Below are positions 9,914-19,706 of a stretch of 34,505 nucleotides of DNA, piece by piece. The position numbers and the translations under genes were made by a program. Under the pieces are notes generated by a model, which ran no database searches, was not told the origin of the DNA, and was given only the letters and a program-made list of their open reading frames with translations. The first letter of the stretch is position 1; each line of letters opens with the position of its first letter. Source of the DNA: Calditrichota bacterium (lineage in GTDB: Bacteria > Zhuqueibacterota > Zhuqueibacteria > Residuimicrobiales > Krinioviventaceae); NCBI GenBank assembly GCA_013152225.1, contig JAADGR010000276.1:1-34505 (forward strand). Reading direction: 5' to 3'.

Positions 9914-10678
9914 ATGAATAGATTTTCTTTAAATGACAAAACCGCTCTCATTACCGGCGCCAGCCGCGGACTGGGAAAGGCCATTGCTCTTGCTTTTGCC
10001 GATGCCGGTGCTAATGTCGTCCTCGTTTCGCGAAGTGAAAGCACACTTTTAAAAGTTAAAAAGGAGATTGAGCAAAAGGAGGGAAGGGCAAATATTTTTC
10101 CTTTTGATCTTTTCCAGGTCGATGAGGTCGGCGAGTTATTTCATCGAATCCGCGCCGAAACCGGTCATGTAGATATTCTCGTCAATGTCGCCGGCACCAT
10201 TTTTCGTACCGATGCCGTTGATTTTCCCCTTGACCAGTGGCAGCGAATTTTAACGCTGAATCTGACAGTGCCTTTCGTTCTCAGTCAGTCGTTTGCCCGG
10301 GCGTGCATTGACGGAAAACATCCCGGAAAAATTATCAACATTGCCTCTCTGTTGAGCGAAGCGGCGCGGCCCGGGATTCCGGCTTATACGGCCAGCAAAG
10401 GCGGCATTAAGCAGCTCACCATGGCGCTGGCTGTGGAATGGGCGAAATACAAAATCAATGTTAACGCCATCGGTCCCGGGTATTTTGAAACCGAACTGAC
10501 CAAACCGCTGGTGGATGACAAAGCATTCACCCGCTGGGTAAAAGAAAGTACGCCCATTGGCCGCTGGGGCCTGCCGGACGAACTCACCGGCGCTGCTGTC
10601 TTTCTTGCTTCCGCGGCTTCGGATTTCATTACCGGACAAACCATTTACGTAGACGGCGGCTGGCTGGCCAATTTATGA
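9914..10678 (+). CDS. SDR-family oxidoreductase (gluconate 5-dehydrogenase/KduD-like)
   Basis: LNDKTALITGASRGLGKAIALAFADAGANVVLVSRS; YTASKGGIKQLTMALAVEWAKYKINVNAIGPGYFETELTKPL; starts directly after the gnd stop. Confidence 0.88.
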   Translation: MNRFSLNDKTALITGASRGLGKAIALAFADAGANVVLVSRSESTLLKVKKEIEQKEGRANIFPFDLFQVDEVGELFHRIRAETGHVDILVNVAGTIFRTDAVDFPLDQWQRILTLNLTVPFVLSQSFARACIDGKHPGKIINIASLLSEAARPGIPAYTASKGGIKQLTMALAVEWAKYKINVNAIGPGYFETELTKPLVDDKAFTRWVKESTPIGRWGLPDELTGAAVFLASAASDFITGQTIYVDGGWLANL

Positions 10679-10699
10679 TTTAAGGCGCAATATGAGTTA

Positions 10700-10897
10700 A
10701 TGGGGGAATTGGAAGAAGAACGGCAGATTGAAGAACTCTGCGATCCGAATTCTTTTTCCAAATTCGTTGATTTTTTGGAAGAAGTATATGAATATTTTTT
10801 ATCCAAACAAGATGTATCGGGGTGTGACGACGATAAAATAAAGGGATTCATTTCCTTGCGAAAACTATTGAATCGTTATGGAGAAGTTTTTGGATAG
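10700..10897 (+). CDS. Small acidic hypothetical protein
   Basis: 65-aa ORF with no clear SD; weak support. Confidence 0.3.
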   Translation: MGELEEERQIEELCDPNSFSKFVDFLEEVYEYFLSKQDVSGCDDDKIKGFISLRKLLNRYGEVFG

Positions 10898-11026
10898 GTT
10901 TGAGAAAACGCTCAATGCAATAGATAGTATTTACAGCAATTTCATCTTTGAATTATTTTTAGATTTTCTAATAAAATTCCGGTATCCGTTATCCGGTTTC
11001 CGGTCTTCTGCTTCAAATTAATAGGA

Positions 11027-12298
11027 ATGAATAACGTGACAGGAAAAGGCTCAACAACAGAATTATTAAATGAAGCGCAGGTTTACGATCTTTGCGCAAA
11101 AGCTTTTGCAGAAAAACATCTGGAAAACAGACGTATCCTCGCTATCATCCCGGATAATTCGCGCACCGCACCCATGGACATTATGTTCCGGGTGGTTTAT
11201 AAACTGCTTGCCGAGCGCGTAAGGGCGCTGGATTTTTTGGTTGCACTCGGTACGCATCCGCCGATGAGCGATGAGGCGATTAACAAACGCGTGGGAATTA
11301 CTCAGGCTGAAAGGAAGACAAAATATCCCAGGGCACGATTTTTTAATCATGACTGGAAAGACCCGAATCAATTAAAAAACATCGGCACCATAACTGAGGA
11401 TGAAGTAGCCAGAATTTCAAAGGGCCTGATGCGGCAAAACGTCGATGTTACAATTAATAAAATGGTTTTCGATTACGATATGCTGATGATTATCGGCCCG
11501 ACGTTTCCGCACGAAGTCGTTGGCTTTTCCGGTGGAAATAAATATCTGTTCCCCGGCATTGCCGGGCATGAAATTATCGATATGTTTCACTGGCTGGGAG
11601 CACTCCTCACCAACCCCGTCATCATCGGCACAAAATACACAGCGGTTCGCGCTGTAGTGGATAAAGCGGCTACTTTTTTACCAATGGAACGAATGTGTTT
11701 GAGCCTTGTGATGAAGGGCGAAGAACTGTCCGGACTTTACATTGGTAAACCGGAAGAAGCGTGGTCGGCTGCATCGGATTTGTCCGACAAACTGGATATC
11801 GTTTATAAAGATCATCCCTACCAAAAAGTCCTTTCGTGCGCACCCAAAATGTACGATGATATCTGGACAGGCGGCAAGTGCATGTACAAACTGGAATCTG
11901 TTGTTGCCGATGGCGGCGAGTTGATCATTTACGCGCCGCACATCACAGAGGTTTCCGTAACGCATGGGGCTGTCATTGAAAAGATCGGCTACCATGTGCG
12001 CGACTATTTTCTCAGGCAGATGGATCGTTTCAAAGATATTCCCGGCGGCGTGATGGCGCATTCAACACATGTGAAAGGTATCGGCACTTTTGAAAACGGC
12101 GTGGAAAAGCCGCGCGTCAATGTCGTTCTGGCAACGCAAATTCCGCCGGATATGTGTAAAAAAATAAATTTAGGCTATCGCGATCCCAAAACCATCCATT
12201 TTGAGGAATGGGAGGGGCGTGAAGATGAGGGAATTTTATACGTTCCAAAAGCAGGGGAAATGCTCTATCGACTCAGGAATGATCCTTTTCGCAAATAG
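11027..12298 (+). CDS. LarA-superfamily (nickel-pincer-nucleotide) 2-hydroxyacid racemase/epimerase homologue (DUF2088 type)
   Basis: PDNSR, LGTHPPMSDE, GPTFPHEVVGFSGGNKYLFPGIAGHEIIDMFH. His162/Lys172/His188 have the same spacing (10 and 16) as His174/Lys184/His200 of LarA. Confidence 0.85.
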   Translation: MNNVTGKGSTTELLNEAQVYDLCAKAFAEKHLENRRILAIIPDNSRTAPMDIMFRVVYKLLAERVRALDFLVALGTHPPMSDEAINKRVGITQAERKTKYPRARFFNHDWKDPNQLKNIGTITEDEVARISKGLMRQNVDVTINKMVFDYDMLMIIGPTFPHEVVGFSGGNKYLFPGIAGHEIIDMFHWLGALLTNPVIIGTKYTAVRAVVDKAATFLPMERMCLSLVMKGEELSGLYIGKPEEAWSAASDLSDKLDIVYKDHPYQKVLSCAPKMYDDIWTGGKCMYKLESVVADGGELIIYAPHITEVSVTHGAVIEKIGYHVRDYFLRQMDRFKDIPGGVMAHSTHVKGIGTFENGVEKPRVNVVLATQIPPDMCKKINLGYRDPKTIHFEEWEGREDEGILYVPKAGEMLYRLRNDPFRK

Positions 12299-12376
12299 AA
12301 TTCCATTACTGTAAAAATGAGTAAAATAGACCCCGGATGCGCCGGGTGTCGGAACTGAAAGAATGGAGGTAAATCG

Positions 12377-13666
12377 ATGCCAGCGAATAAAAATGTTGTC
12401 GTTGCCCAATCAGGCGGGCCTTCGCCAGTCATTAATAATACGCTGCGCGGAATTATAGAAACGTGCCAGATGTTTCCCGATAAATTTGGGAAAATTTACG
12501 GCGGCTGGCACGGCATCGAAGGCGTTTTAAAGGAAGAACTCATCGACATTTCCGCGCAAAAAAAAGAAGAAATCAGTTTGCTGAGAACGACGCCGGCAGC
12601 GGGTTCCATCGGTACATGCCGCTATAAATTGAAAGCGCACCAGCAAGAGGATTTTGAGCGTGTTATCGAGGTTTTCAAAGCGCATAACGTCGGCTATTTT
12701 TTCTATATCGGCGGCAATGATTCGATGGACACGGCCAACAAAATAGCAAAACTGGCGCATAAAAAAGGACTCGATCTTGTTGCCGTCGGCGGCTCTAAAA
12801 CTATTGATAACGATGTCGGTGATTCGGAATTCAAACTCATCGACCACACGCCCGGCTATGGCAGTGTGGCGCGTTACTGGGCGCTCAACGTGCAGAATGC
12901 CAATGAGGAAAACATGGGTTCCAGTCCGGCTGATCCCGTTCTGGTTTTGCAGGCCATGGGACGAAAAATCGGCTTTATTCCGGCAGCCGCCAGGCTCGGC
13001 GATCCGGATCGGCAAATGCCGCTGCAGATTTATATGCCGGAATCCGGGCTTTCCCTGGATCAATTGACGGACAATGTGAATGACGAATTGAAAAGAAGCG
13101 ACCGCTGTATCGTCGTTGTCAGCGAAGGCTTTGATGTGGGCGACATCGGTGAGGTCAAGGATTCGTTCGGCCACACAGAGTTTAGCGCCAGCATGTTCAC
13201 GGCGCAGCAGGTTGTTGTCAATCATCTGAATAAAGTCGGACTGAAGGCCAGAGGCGCGGCCCGCGGGCAGGTCGTCGGCACGGACCAGCGCAGCACGATG
13301 ATTTATGCTTCTTCTGTTGATATCGATGAGGCATATAAAGTCGGGCAAAATGCCGTGGTGATCGCTGTTGAACATGGTTCCGGTTACATGTCCACAATTT
13401 TACGACGCCCGGGTTTAATCTACAACGTCGATTTCGACAAGGTGCCGCTGGAAGACGTTGCCAACTCGGAGCGCGAATTTCCCAAAGAATGGATCACACC
13501 CAATAGAATTGATGTGACCGATGAATTTGTAAAATACGCCCGTCCGCTCATTGGCGAGGATTGGGTGAGCGTACCAGTGATAAACGGCATGCAGCGTTTC
13601 GCTCGTCTCGAGAAAATATTTGCCGAACAAAGACTTGAGAAATACATACCCCAGGCTATCAGATAA
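12377..13666 (+). CDS. 6-phosphofructokinase family, diphosphate-dependent type
   Basis: AQSGGPSPVINNTLRG, FFYIGGNDSMDTANK, GSKTIDNDVG (Lys before TIDND is the PPi-type signature), QAMGRKIGFIPAAARL; SD ggagg upstream. Confidence 0.9.
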   Translation: MPANKNVVVAQSGGPSPVINNTLRGIIETCQMFPDKFGKIYGGWHGIEGVLKEELIDISAQKKEEISLLRTTPAAGSIGTCRYKLKAHQQEDFERVIEVFKAHNVGYFFYIGGNDSMDTANKIAKLAHKKGLDLVAVGGSKTIDNDVGDSEFKLIDHTPGYGSVARYWALNVQNANEENMGSSPADPVLVLQAMGRKIGFIPAAARLGDPDRQMPLQIYMPESGLSLDQLTDNVNDELKRSDRCIVVVSEGFDVGDIGEVKDSFGHTEFSASMFTAQQVVVNHLNKVGLKARGAARGQVVGTDQRSTMIYASSVDIDEAYKVGQNAVVIAVEHGSGYMSTILRRPGLIYNVDFDKVPLEDVANSEREFPKEWITPNRIDVTDEFVKYARPLIGEDWVSVPVINGMQRFARLEKIFAEQRLEKYIPQAIR

Positions 13667-13697
13667 TCCGTTGAACAAAAATGCGAGGTATAAAAAA

Positions 13698-14585
13698 ATG
13701 TCCGATCCCCAGGAAGGGTTGAAAAGTTTACAACCAATACACGAGTTTCTTATCGCCATTGATTCCGACGGCTGCGCTTTCGATACCATGGAAATCAAGC
13801 ACAAAGAGTGTTTTATTCCGAATATCATAAAATACTGGAATTTGCAGCCGGTTTCAAAATACGCCCGCGCTGCCGCCGAGTTCGTTAATCTTTATTCCAA
13901 ATGGCGCGGCATCAACCGGTTTCCGGCGCTCACCATGGCATTTGATTTGTTGAAGGAATGGCCGGATGTGCAAAAACGCCATGTCGATATTCCCGTGGCG
14001 CAGCCGGTGCGCGACTGGATCGAACGCGAAACGAAACTGGGTAACCCCGCGCTCAAGGCAGAAGTAGAAAAAACCGGCGATCCCGTTTTAACACAGGCCC
14101 TGGAATGGAGCGAGGCGGTGAATGCAACCGTTGCGGATATGGTTCACGATGTGCCGCCGTTTCCTTTTGTTCGCGAAAGCCTGGAAAACATTTCTCAATG
14201 GGCGGATGTCATTGTTTGCTCCGCCACGCCTAACGAAGCGCTTGTGCGCGAATGGGAGGAGCATGACATTGCCAAATACACGCGCATCATCGCCGGACAG
14301 GAAATGGGTAGCAAAAAGGAGCACATTCACCTTGCTTCGAACGGAAAATACGAATCCGGCAAAGTGTTAATGATCGGCGACGCGCCCGGCGACATGAAAG
14401 CCGCCCGCGCAAACGACGCGCTCTTTTTCCCCATCAAGCCGGGACAGGAAGATGAATCGTGGGAATTCTTTTTCAAAGAAGCGGCGGATAGATTTAAAAA
14501 CGGCGAGTACACAAAGGAATATGAAGCCAAGTTGATCAAAGAATTCGAAGCCCTGCTGCCGGAAGTACCGCCGTGGAAAAAATAA
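13698..14585 (+). CDS. HAD-family hydrolase/phosphatase
   Basis: AIDSDGCAFDTM motif I, VIVCSATP motif II, KVLMIGDAPGDMKAA motif IV; ATG 13698 preceded by gaggt. Confidence 0.8.
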   Translation: MSDPQEGLKSLQPIHEFLIAIDSDGCAFDTMEIKHKECFIPNIIKYWNLQPVSKYARAAAEFVNLYSKWRGINRFPALTMAFDLLKEWPDVQKRHVDIPVAQPVRDWIERETKLGNPALKAEVEKTGDPVLTQALEWSEAVNATVADMVHDVPPFPFVRESLENISQWADVIVCSATPNEALVREWEEHDIAKYTRIIAGQEMGSKKEHIHLASNGKYESGKVLMIGDAPGDMKAARANDALFFPIKPGQEDESWEFFFKEAADRFKNGEYTKEYEAKLIKEFEALLPEVPPWKK

Positions 14586-14601
14586 GTTTCGCAAAATGAC
14601 C

Positions 14602-14625
14602 CCAAAGGTTGCCAAAAACCTTTGG
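14602..14625. repeat. Perfect hairpin downstream of the HAD gene
   Basis: CCAAAGGTT-gccaaa-AACCTTTGG; followed by a second stem-loop (ccccgga...tccggg) near 14640..14671. Confidence 0.5.
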
Positions 14626-14879
14626 AGACTGTTAAAAAACCCCGGATGTCTCGCTTGGCGAGGCTCCGGGTGTTTGGCAGTGCCCTGACGGCCATTATGT
14701 TTTTTGCTTCCCCCATCAAAATTATCTCCTCACTCTAAATCCGGCTTAAAAATTGAATCCGTTATAGCTTTTCAAAATAATTCAGGATTCCTGATTTTTC
14801 TGTTGATTTTATCAAAATAATATTTATTTTAAAAGTAAATATTATCCGATATTATTTATTTGTAAAAGGGAAAATACCT

Positions 14880-16124
14880 ATGTATCCGCGTGAAATCATG
14901 AAAGATATTTACAGGTGGTTGGAACGGCCCGAGATAATCATCATTCATGGAGCCAGGCAGACAGGAAAGACAACCTGCTTAAAATTAGTGGAAGCGGAGT
15001 TGCAAAGACAGGGGAAAACGTTCTTTTATTTAACTTTGGAAAATTATGATTATTTGAACTTGTTAAATCAGAATCCCGAAAACCTGTTCAAAATTATTGG
15101 CTCGATTTTGCCTGAACAGGACAAAGTATTTGTCCTGATCGACGAAATACAATATTTGAATGATCCGACACATTTCATGAAATTTATCTTTGATCAATTT
15201 CATGATCGAATCAAAATAGTTGCAACAGGTTCATCTTCGTTCTACATGGATCGAAAGTTCAAAGATTCTCTTGTTGGAAGAAAGCAAATTTTTCATCTCA
15301 AACCGCTTAGCTTTCGTGAATACCTCATTTTTCAACAACGGGAGGACCTCGCAGGATTATTAAAACCGGGAATAGCAACTGAAAATTTTGATTATTACCA
15401 ATCAATTCCTCTTATCCGCCAGAATGAATTGAAAAAATATTATTCTGATTTCATTTGCTTTGGAGGGTACCCCGGCGTTGTTATAGAAAGGGAACGGGAT
15501 TTCAAAATGCGCAAGCTTGAAGATTTAATAAATTCTTATATCAAAAAGGACGTTCTGGAAGCCAGGTTGAATTACCCCGAAAAATATATGCAGATACTAA
15601 AATTAATTGCCGAGAAAAGTGGAGCGCTGTTCAATCAGAACCAGGTCGGGCAACTCCTGGGACTTTCGACCACGGCGTTGAATAATTATTTGTACGTTAT
15701 GCAAAAATCTTTTCACATCGCGCTGATAAAGCCGTTTTATCGCAATTTGCGAAAAGAGATAAGAAAAATGCCGAAAGCTTTTTTGCCGGATACCGGTTTG
15801 CGAAACGCACTGCTCGGTAATTTCTCTCCTATTGACATTCGGCTGGATAGAGGATATTATTTTGAGAATCTTGTTTTTATCCATCTTTACCATCATTTTG
15901 AAATAGATGATATAAAATTCTGGCGAACTCAAAATATGAGTGAAATAGATTTTGTCCTTCCGCATAAAATTGCCCTGGAAGCAAAGCTTCATGCAAAACT
16001 TTTCAACAAGAAAAAATATGAATACTTTTTGCAGCAGTATCCGCAGTTCAGATTACATGTAGTGCTTTTCGATGATCACTTGCAAATCGGCGATCGCTTT
16101 TTCTGGAATGTTATGTATTTATAG
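14880..16124 (+). CDS. AAA (AAA_14)/DUF4143 ATP-binding protein
   Basis: IIIIHGARQTGKTTCLK Walker A, VFVLIDEIQYL Walker B, ATGSSSFYM, C-terminal FWRTQNMSEIDFVLPHKIALEAKL. Confidence 0.9.
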   Translation: MYPREIMKDIYRWLERPEIIIIHGARQTGKTTCLKLVEAELQRQGKTFFYLTLENYDYLNLLNQNPENLFKIIGSILPEQDKVFVLIDEIQYLNDPTHFMKFIFDQFHDRIKIVATGSSSFYMDRKFKDSLVGRKQIFHLKPLSFREYLIFQQREDLAGLLKPGIATENFDYYQSIPLIRQNELKKYYSDFICFGGYPGVVIERERDFKMRKLEDLINSYIKKDVLEARLNYPEKYMQILKLIAEKSGALFNQNQVGQLLGLSTTALNNYLYVMQKSFHIALIKPFYRNLRKEIRKMPKAFLPDTGLRNALLGNFSPIDIRLDRGYYFENLVFIHLYHHFEIDDIKFWRTQNMSEIDFVLPHKIALEAKLHAKLFNKKKYEYFLQQYPQFRLHVVLFDDHLQIGDRFFWNVMYL

Positions 16125-16347
16125 CCTATATGTACTGCACTTCATGAAGAAGCTGAGCTTCTAAAGTTTTTTCCGTCCCAAGCTGGAACTTGGGACGGAG
16201 GAAAATATTTCCACAGGGTGCCGGCTCGGGCTGCATGGTATTGCCCCATCGTCGCGACGAATTTTCTTTTATTTTGATTGCATTTCATTATCCCAAAGGG
16301 GTAAAGTATTCAAGTTTTTATTTCGCCCTTTCAGGGCTGTTCGTTTG

Positions 16348-17154
16348 TCAGGGGGCCTGAATGTCGTTGTGATGTTCATCCCAATATGCAGGATCGCCAT
16401 TGTTATAGCCGGGGACATGAAGGTATCCTGCAGTCGTTACTGCATCCCAAAAGATGGTCCATGTTAAATTCTCTGAATTGTCATAGAACATCATGGAACG
16501 GTCGGTATCCTTTACGACATAGCGAAGCGTGTCTCCCTTTTCGGCGTGGCCATCCCAAACATTGGCAAAAGCAAGATTCGCATCCTCCGCGCTATTATGT
16601 TCCCAATTAATCGTGAGCATTTTTTCTGCCGCGTCGGGTTTCTGCGGATTGTAAAAAGTCCATTGCCCTGAATTGTTGTCGGTATTTGTCCAGCCGTCGT
16701 ACCACTTAAATTTTGACAGCGCAGGGTTGAATTTTGGATTCGTCACGTACATCTCCCAGTTCACCCTTTTGGTGTTGACATCAACCCAGCCTGCCAAATC
16801 CGCTTCGTAAGTTGTCAATCCGATTGTCTGCTGATAAACCCAGTGAAATTTTGCGTCATCTTTCAGGGTCGGATTTTGTGAGATTGCCGCGGCAAACAGT
16901 GTGGTGGGAATGGCCATGTTGACGAAAACCAGTGAATTGACAAATGCCACACGTATGGCTGCGTTGTTGAAATTGTTTTGTGAAGTGGTTTCAGCCGGTT
17001 TGGCGAGGGTTTTACCGAATGTGGAAAGATCGACTGTCATGGAACCTGCGGGCGGTAGTGCCGGTTGCTGTGGCTGCTCTTCGTTAACCGGATTCTTGCT
17101 GCACGCAAGGAGAACAACCAGCGCCGCTAGTAGTGTGAGTGCTGTTGTTTTCAT
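16348..17154 (-). CDS. Secreted lipoprotein of unknown function
   Basis: MKTTALTLLAALVVLLACSKNPVNEE lipobox; SD ggagg before ATG 17154. Confidence 0.75.
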   Translation of the reverse strand: MKTTALTLLAALVVLLACSKNPVNEEQPQQPALPPAGSMTVDLSTFGKTLAKPAETTSQNNFNNAAIRVAFVNSLVFVNMAIPTTLFAAAISQNPTLKDDAKFHWVYQQTIGLTTYEADLAGWVDVNTKRVNWEMYVTNPKFNPALSKFKWYDGWTNTDNNSGQWTFYNPQKPDAAEKMLTINWEHNSAEDANLAFANVWDGHAEKGDTLRYVVKDTDRSMMFYDNSENLTWTIFWDAVTTAGYLHVPGYNNGDPAYWDEHHNDIQAP

Positions 17155-17266
17155 TTTAACCTCCAATTAAAAAGTGGATTGCTCAATGAATTGGAGGATT
17201 ATACCGGAAAACAAGAAAAAGGTTTGTGATGTACTGCAAAATATAAAAGATTTAAATCGAAGCGCC

Positions 17267-17377
17267 TGTCATCGCGAGGAGCGGAGCGACAGTTTACCCC
17301 GAATTATCGGGGAAGCGGTCTTTATAAAACAGGATGTTAGTCGACATCCAGATTGCTTCGCTTCGCTCGCAATGACA
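17267..17377. repeat. Imperfect inverted repeat of the TGTCATTGCGAG... type
   Basis: tgtcatcgcgaggagcggagcgac ... gattgcttcgcttcgctcgcaatgaca, with an internal ccccgaattatcgggg hairpin. Confidence 0.65.
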
Positions 17378-17414
17378 TGTCTAAAAAGTACATCTGCGTC
17401 GCGACGCCACTGCA

Positions 17415-18968
17415 TCATATATTTAGACATTTCTTTGCCAGTGCGCGTGCCTGCCCCGTTCCCATGCGTCCTTTGAATGTCTCGAACAATTCTTCCTCGG
17501 ACATGGTTTCGGCCATGTTTTTGAGCATTTTTTCCTGGGCATGAAAAGCGCGCAGCGTCAGCTCTTCGCTATCCACGAGTGAATTCAGAATCGCTTGCAG
17601 TTCGGCCTGAATCTCGGCTGTTTCCGGTTTACCTGTCAGGTTGTTGAACTCACCCGGATCTTCTTTGACATTGAACAACAGATCGTCGTACCAGGTGAAA
17701 TGGATATATTTCCAGTCACCTTTGCGGATCATAAAAGAGCCGGTGGGATTGCCTTCCGAATGGCATTCGCTAAAGGCATAGCCCGGATGATTGCCGCTTT
17801 TGCCGAACATCATGGGAATAAGACTGTGCCCGCGCAGAGGTGAAGCTGTTTTTGTTCGCGCCATTTCCAGTATTGTCGCCACAACATCGACGTGGGCCAC
17901 CGGCGTATCGATGGCCACGCCCTTTGGCAAGCCTGCACCGGCCATGACCAGCGGCACGCGCGCCGCCACATCGTACAAATTATTTTTATACCACAACCCG
18001 TGTTCGCCCAAAGATTCTCCATGATCCGAAGTATAAATGAAAAGCGTGTTTTTCAGTTCGCCGCTTCGCTCAAGTTCATCCCATATTTTGCCGATGTACT
18101 CATCCAGTTCGGTGATCATACCGTAATAACCGGCGCGGGCGCGGCGAATTCGGTCTTCGGGGATCGGCGTGGCAATACGTTTAAAACGGCGCAATTCCTG
18201 AAAATCCAGGTGCAGATTTTCCAGGTGCCCCGGCGGGATGTTTGGCATGTCCATGTTGTAAACAGGATACATGTCCCGGTATTTTTGCAGGGCAACGAAC
18301 TTTGGGTGCGGTTCTGTAAATCCAACGTACAATGCCCACGGCTTTTTGATCTCTTTTTTATCCTCTGTCAGGAAAGTGAGCGCAAGTTCCGCACGCGAAG
18401 CATCTTCATGGCGTTCTTCACGCGGATGACCGTCCACGCCGGGGCGTTCCCCCATACGATAGGCCACGGGCCGGCGGAAAAGTGAAGTAATGTCCGGGTT
18501 ATGACGATGGCCATGGGTTGTTTCGATTTCTTCAAATCCCATATCGAAATCATCGTTCAGGTCCAGCTTGCCGATGGCCCGGCAATAATAGCCTGCATTT
18601 TTCAGAACAAGCCCCCACGTCGGATGACTACCGTCCCATACCGTCGAATTACAAAATGAATTGCAATCCGAGGCAAACATACCGGTCATCATGCCGGTAC
18701 GTCCCGGCACGCAGACAGGGTGACCGGTGTAAGCGCTGGTGAATGCTACGCCTTGTTTGGCGATCCGATCCAGATTTGGTGTTTTGACAATGTCATGTCC
18801 GGCGTAGCCGGTGTATTTGTAGCTGTGCTGATCGGAACTGATAAAAACAATGTTTGGTCTTTTGCGCGGTTTGGCTTGCGCGTCGTGACCGGCGCCCATA
18901 GCAACCGTTGCGGCACCCAGACTAGCGGTGAAGCGTTTTGCAAAATCTCTTCGCGTTAATTCGGACAT
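17415..18968 (-). CDS. Sulfatase (alkaline phosphatase-like superfamily), Tat-exported
   Basis: N-terminal TRRDFAKRFTASLGAATVAMGAG Tat signal; PNIVFISSDQHS; VCVPGRTGMMTGM formylglycine C-x-P-x-R motif; TSDHGESLGEHGLWYKNNLYD. Confidence 0.93.
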   Translation of the reverse strand: MSELTRRDFAKRFTASLGAATVAMGAGHDAQAKPRKRPNIVFISSDQHSYKYTGYAGHDIVKTPNLDRIAKQGVAFTSAYTGHPVCVPGRTGMMTGMFASDCNSFCNSTVWDGSHPTWGLVLKNAGYYCRAIGKLDLNDDFDMGFEEIETTHGHRHNPDITSLFRRPVAYRMGERPGVDGHPREERHEDASRAELALTFLTEDKKEIKKPWALYVGFTEPHPKFVALQKYRDMYPVYNMDMPNIPPGHLENLHLDFQELRRFKRIATPIPEDRIRRARAGYYGMITELDEYIGKIWDELERSGELKNTLFIYTSDHGESLGEHGLWYKNNLYDVAARVPLVMAGAGLPKGVAIDTPVAHVDVVATILEMARTKTASPLRGHSLIPMMFGKSGNHPGYAFSECHSEGNPTGSFMIRKGDWKYIHFTWYDDLLFNVKEDPGEFNNLTGKPETAEIQAELQAILNSLVDSEELTLRAFHAQEKMLKNMAETMSEEELFETFKGRMGTGQARALAKKCLNI

Positions 18969-19154
18969 TTTTAATCTCCCTGATTTATTCTTTGAGACCT
19001 CAAGTCAATGTCCCATTTCCATCCCGGATCGGACAGACAGCAAAACGATTTTCTCCCTTTCAGGCATTGAAAATATAGGATAATTGGATTGAAAATTCCA
19101 GGTAATTTTTCGGGGTGGTTTAAAGTTTGAATGCGAATACCCAAGAGGACGGCT

Positions 19155-19706
19155 TTATCCTTCGTTTTTCAAAACGGGATTGTTTTCAAGTAAAGCGGAA
19201 ATCTCCCTGATAATACTGCGTCCGCGTTCTTTTGCATACATTTGCCGCATTTTTTTATGTATATCCATTTTATCCGTTTTTCCGGCTTTGATTTGCTCCC
19301 GCTGTTTTTCATAAAACGCCTGAATTTCAGCAGGGCGGGGGCCCCAGTTACCAATCTCTTGAAATGTCCGGTTGTAAAAGATGAGCTTGGGAATGGCTCG
19401 TCCACCGTTCGTTAAATAGTTGTCCATTATTTCCAGGTTCTCATCTCTTTCGAGAATGCGCATTTTTATCCCGTCATGACTTTCGCTCCATTTCTGCAGC
19501 ACAGGCAGGACGGTTACAGAATCCGGGCATTTGATTTCTGTTAGTACAAGAATATTTAGTTTTCCCAGTTTTTTTAAGAGTTGCGAATCACGTTCGGTAA
19601 TTAAAGTCCTTTTATAATGATGTTCGTACAATTCTGCATATTCATCTGCATCTTGTAAAAAATTATGATATGACTTGCCCGAGAGAAATCTTTCCTCATT
19701 TACCAT
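19155..19706 (-). CDS. Thioredoxin-like fold protein
   Basis: LNILVLTEIKCPDSVTVLPVLQKWSES ... RAIPKLIFYNRTFQEIGNWGPRP; SD aggaag before ATG 19706. Confidence 0.7.
   Translation of the reverse strand: MVNEERFLSGKSYHNFLQDADEYAELYEHHYKRTLITERDSQLLKKLGKLNILVLTEIKCPDSVTVLPVLQKWSESHDGIKMRILERDENLEIMDNYLTNGGRAIPKLIFYNRTFQEIGNWGPRPAEIQAFYEKQREQIKAGKTDKMDIHKKMRQMYAKERGRSIIREISALLENNPVLKNEG

Noticed and set aside
12527-13375. 282-aa minus-strand ORF
   Set aside because: Antisense to the phosphofructokinase gene; composition typical of a shadow ORF.
14880-16124. AAA/DUF4143 protein as part of a defence or toxin-antitoxin system
   Set aside because: This family is common as a solitary gene, and no partner gene with a defence signature is adjacent.
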